This document shows, piece after piece, positions 61,180 through 64,000 of a stretch of 64,000 bases of DNA (positions within the stretch are counted from its first letter, which is position 1; each line of letters begins with the position of its first letter). The DNA comes from Phocoena phocoena. Taxonomy: Eukaryota; Chordata; Mammalia; Artiodactyla; Phocoenidae. The notes under the pieces were generated by a model. It saw nothing but the letters and a program-made list of their open reading frames with translations. It was not told the DNA's origin and did no database searches. The stretch spans positions 63,721,464 through 63,785,463 of the forward strand of contig NC_089224.1 in NCBI RefSeq assembly GCF_963924675.1. Reading direction: 5' to 3'. A program made the position numbers and the translations under genes.

Positions 61180-61855
61180 ACAGTAACCAGAAATGATATT
61201 TAGAAGCAAACTTCCGCAGCCTGCTAAGACCTCATGCTTCACGATGTTAAAACATCCTTGATGCCTTTACATCTTCTTAGAGGCCCTGCTGCTTCAGCAC
61301 CAAATGAAGACTTTTTTTCCTATATTTTTGCTCTGCCATTCTAACACTGGTTAATAGATAACTCTTTGGATTGTCATCAATGAATGATATTTTCCAGGTG
61401 CTGAATGTTGGATAAATACATTTGTCTTACCAGAAAGCTCAAGAGGTTTGGGGTTTTTTTTTTAATGGGAAACTATAAAACTCCAAATGGATTTGCTTCT
61501 GCTGGGTCCATCCTCTTCTACCATCCTTATCCTGGTTTGAGTAACTCGGTCCAGATGAACTGTAACGTTAGTTAATTTCTCTCTGGGCCCTGATTTCCTA
61601 TGAGACAGGAAGCTGAATGACATTTCAAAAGAGCTTTCTGAGATTTACGCTTTTGTATCCGTGGAGGTCTTTCAAGAGCCCAGCATTTTCTCATAACCTG
61701 TGGAAGCTCCTTTTGTCTGCCTTTGAACCTATTTATTAGCTGGACAATATTTTTAGGCGAACTTAAAAAAGCAACAGTCTCTAACTAGAAATAGAGAGGA
61801 GTTAGGAAAATAAATCGTTTATGGATTTCCAGGTAAGAAATGGTTTCACTTGAAA
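61180..61855. other. Intergenic, nothing recognised
   Basis: No gene or assigned repeat. Confidence 0.5.
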
Positions 61856-61857
61856 AA

Positions 61858-61935
61858 AATTATATATATATACACACACATATATATATACATATTTATA
61901 TATATGACTACATATATGTGTGTGTGTACATATGT
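61858..61935. repeat. Compound TA/CA microsatellite
   Basis: Mixed (TA), (CA) and (GT) runs, for example 'tatatatatatacacacaca' followed later by 'gtgtgtgtgtaca'. Likely polymorphic. Confidence 0.9.
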
Positions 61936-62214
61936 AGAGAAGGGCATCTATTCTTTTAGTACACTAAAATAACCCTAGTTTTCCCTGACTGCGTTACAGG
62001 GAACACAGATATTCTTTTATGTAGTGCAACAAACAAACTTTTAAACTTCAAGTTAAAGGCAATCCTACGTGAATCAATATCACAACTCACCCTGCCAGGC
62101 CCTGGTGACGTGCACAGCACAATGCTGGCACTGAAGCAGACAAACAAACATAAGACTCTGGCCCTGCTTTGAAGAGCTTACTGTCTTCATAGAGACACTC
62201 AAAATGTGCATATA

Positions 62215-62500
62215 AATCTGATTATATCAGTCCCCTTCTGAAAGCCCTAGAACGGTTTCCCACTGCACTCAGGATAGAAAGTCAAAACATGTAGCACATC
62301 CCACTAAGTCTTTTAGTCTCATCTCATCCATCACTCTCTGCATGTTCACCCAGGCACATGGGGCAGGGGCAGGGAGGGCTTCTTCACTTCCTCAAATATA
62401 CCAAGTTCATCCCGACCCCAGGCCCTTAGCATCTGCTGTTCCCTCTTCCTAGAACCTTCTTCCTCCCACTATTCCTCCTTCAAGTCTGTCACATAGTCAG
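62215..62500 (+). repeat. L2-like LINE relic
   Basis: 'ccttctgaaagccctagaac', 'ttcccactgcactcaggata' and 'ggcccttagcatctgctgtt' fit the L2 ORF2 end and 3' region. Confidence 0.65.
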
Positions 62501-62504
62501 TGTA

Positions 62505-62778
62505 TTAGAGTTATCCAGAGGAACAGAACCATGTAAGATTTATTACAGGAATTGGCTCTCAAGGTTACAGAGGCCAGAGTCCCATGAACTGCTGTCTGCT
62601 GAGCTGGGGGAGCCAGAAAGGTGGTGTAATTCAGTCTGAGTCCTAGAGCCTCAGAGCCAAGGGCTGATAGCCTACGCCTGAGTCCAAAAGCTCGAGAACC
62701 ACCATCACTCCTGTCCAAAAGCAGTAGATGGATGCCTGAGATCAAGCAGAGAAAAGTGTGAATTCACCCTTCCTCTAC
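62505..62778 (+). repeat. Medium-reiterated repeat related to the one at 15105
   Basis: 'ttacaggaattggctctcaa' and 'gtaattcagtctgagtccta'. It is interrupted by the LINE-1 that starts at 62780. Confidence 0.6.
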
Positions 62779-62779
62779 C

Positions 62780-64000
62780 TTTTTTTTTTTTTTTACATCT
62801 TTATTGGAGTATAATTGCTTTACAATGGTGTGTTAGTTTCTGCTTTATAACAAAGTGAATCAGTTATACATATACATATGTCCCCATATCTCTTCCCTCT
62901 TGCGTCTCCCTCCCTCCCACCCTCCCTATCCCACCCTTCTAGGTGGTCACAAACCACCTAGTTGATCTCCCTGTGCTATGCGGCTGCTTCCCACTAGCTA
63001 TCTACTTTACATTTGGTAGTGTATATATGTCCATGCCACTCTCTCACTTTGTCACAGCTCAACTTTCCCCCTCCCCGTATCCTCAAGTCCATTTTCTAGT
63101 AGGTCTGTGTCTTTATTCCTGTCTTACCCCTAGGTTCCTCATGACATTTTTTTTTCCTTAAATTCCATACATATGTGTTAGCATACAGTATTTGTCTTTC
63201 TCTTTCTGACTTATTTCACTCTGTATGACAGGCTCTAGGTCCATCCACCTCAGTACAAATAGCTCAATTTCGTTTCTTTTTATGGCTGAGTGATATTCCA
63301 TTGTATGTATGTGCCACATCTTCTTTATCCATTCATCCGATGATGGACACTTAGGTTGTTTCCATCTCCGGGCTATTGTAAATAGAGCTGCAATGAACAT
63401 TTTGGTACATGACTCTTTTTGAATTATGGTTTTCTCAGGGTATATGCCCAGTAGTGGAATTGCTGGGTCATATGGTAGTTCCATTTGTAGTTTTTTAAGG
63501 AACCTCCATACTGTTCTCCATAGTGGCTGTATCAATTTACATTCCCACCAACAGTGCAAGAGGGTTCCCTTTTCTCCACACCCTCTCCAGCATTTATTGT
63601 TTCTAGATTTTTTGATGATAGCCATTCTGACTGGTGTGAGATGATATCTCATTGTAGTTTTGATTTGCGTTTCTCTAATGATTAATGATGTTGAACATTC
63701 TTTCATGTGTTTGTTGGCAGTCTGTATATCTTCTTTAGAGAAATGTCTATTTAGGTCTTCTGCCCATTTTTGGATGGGGTTGTTTGTTTTTTTGTTATTG
63801 AGCTGCATGAGCTGCTTGTAAATTTTGGAGATTAATCCTTTGTCAGTTGTTTAGCCAGACTCATCAAGAAAAAAGGGAGAAGACTCAAATCAATAGAATT
63901 AGAAATGAAAAAGGAGAAGTAACAACTGACACTGCAGAAATACAAAGCATCGTGAGAGATTACTATAGGCAACTCTATGCCAATAAAATGGACAACCTGG
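62780..64000 (-). mobile_element. Young LINE-1, 3' part on minus strand, 5' part inverted; runs off the window
   Basis: A T-run at 62780-62794 is the reversed poly(A). An L1 3' UTR and ORF2 end follow on the minus strand to about 63850. The sequence then switches to plus-strand ORF2 from a more upstream region ('agccagactcatcaagaaaa', 'ctctatgccaataaaatgga'). This is the expected structure of a 5'-inverted insertion. Confidence 0.88.
63158..63808 (-). pseudogene. LINE-1 ORF2p C-terminal remnant
   Basis: Uninterrupted 216-codon frame with the cysteine-rich ORF2 end ([39 protein letters not shown]). Its intactness suggests a young insertion, but the upstream endonuclease and RT are missing or inverted, so no active protein is expected. 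Confidence 0.9.

Noticed and set aside
44000..64000. Search for DMRT3 exons on the upstream side
   Set aside because: No DM domain or DMRT3-like peptide was seen; the gene is probably beyond the window end.
1..64000. CRISPR arrays, operons, prophage, tRNA or rRNA genes
   Set aside because: None seen. The tRNA-like sequences are SINE heads, and the genome is mammalian.

Overview
The window is nuclear DNA from a mammal, almost certainly a cetacean. Eight tRNA-derived SINE copies are of the CHR type found in whales, dolphins and hippos (shared core 'cttccctggtggcgcagtgg' and a short A-rich tail), and they sit among LINE-1, MIR, L2, MER2, MER5 and MLT1 relics. Genes are split by introns and there is no operon, CRISPR array or prokaryotic feature. 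The identification rests on repeat families recognised by eye; the species is not determined.

One protein-coding gene is supported: DMRT2, on the minus strand. Three coding exons (29763-30296, 28068-28170, 24918-25975) join in phase to 564 codons plus a stop. The first carries a complete DM zinc-finger domain and the last carries the DMRT2-specific C-terminal region. A possible noncoding first exon and CCAAT-containing promoter lie at about 31.1-31.6 kb, and a poly(A) signal lies at 24656-24661. In other mammals the order is DMRT1-DMRT3-DMRT2-SMARCA2. The left part of the window is therefore probably the gene-poor side facing SMARCA2, and the right part the DMRT3-DMRT2 interval. No DMRT3 exon was seen.

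Layout. 0-22 kb is repeat-rich flank, dominated by a full-length but dead LINE-1 at 4458-10326 with perfect 17-bp target-site duplications. 22.5-43.5 kb is the DMRT2 domain: GC-rich, with several CpG islands, and nearly free of young transposons. 43.5-64 kb is again repeat-rich, with nested SINEs and LINE-1s, a 54-bp perfect palindrome inside a LINE-1 tail, a LINE-1 insertion of only about 25 bp, and an apparently 5'-inverted LINE-1 cut by the window end.

I found no new multi-gene system. The points most worth checking are a near-perfect 24-bp tandem duplication in the DMRT2 acidic tract, the transposon-poor island around DMRT2 with unexplained upstream CpG islands, and several unusual retrotransposition products.
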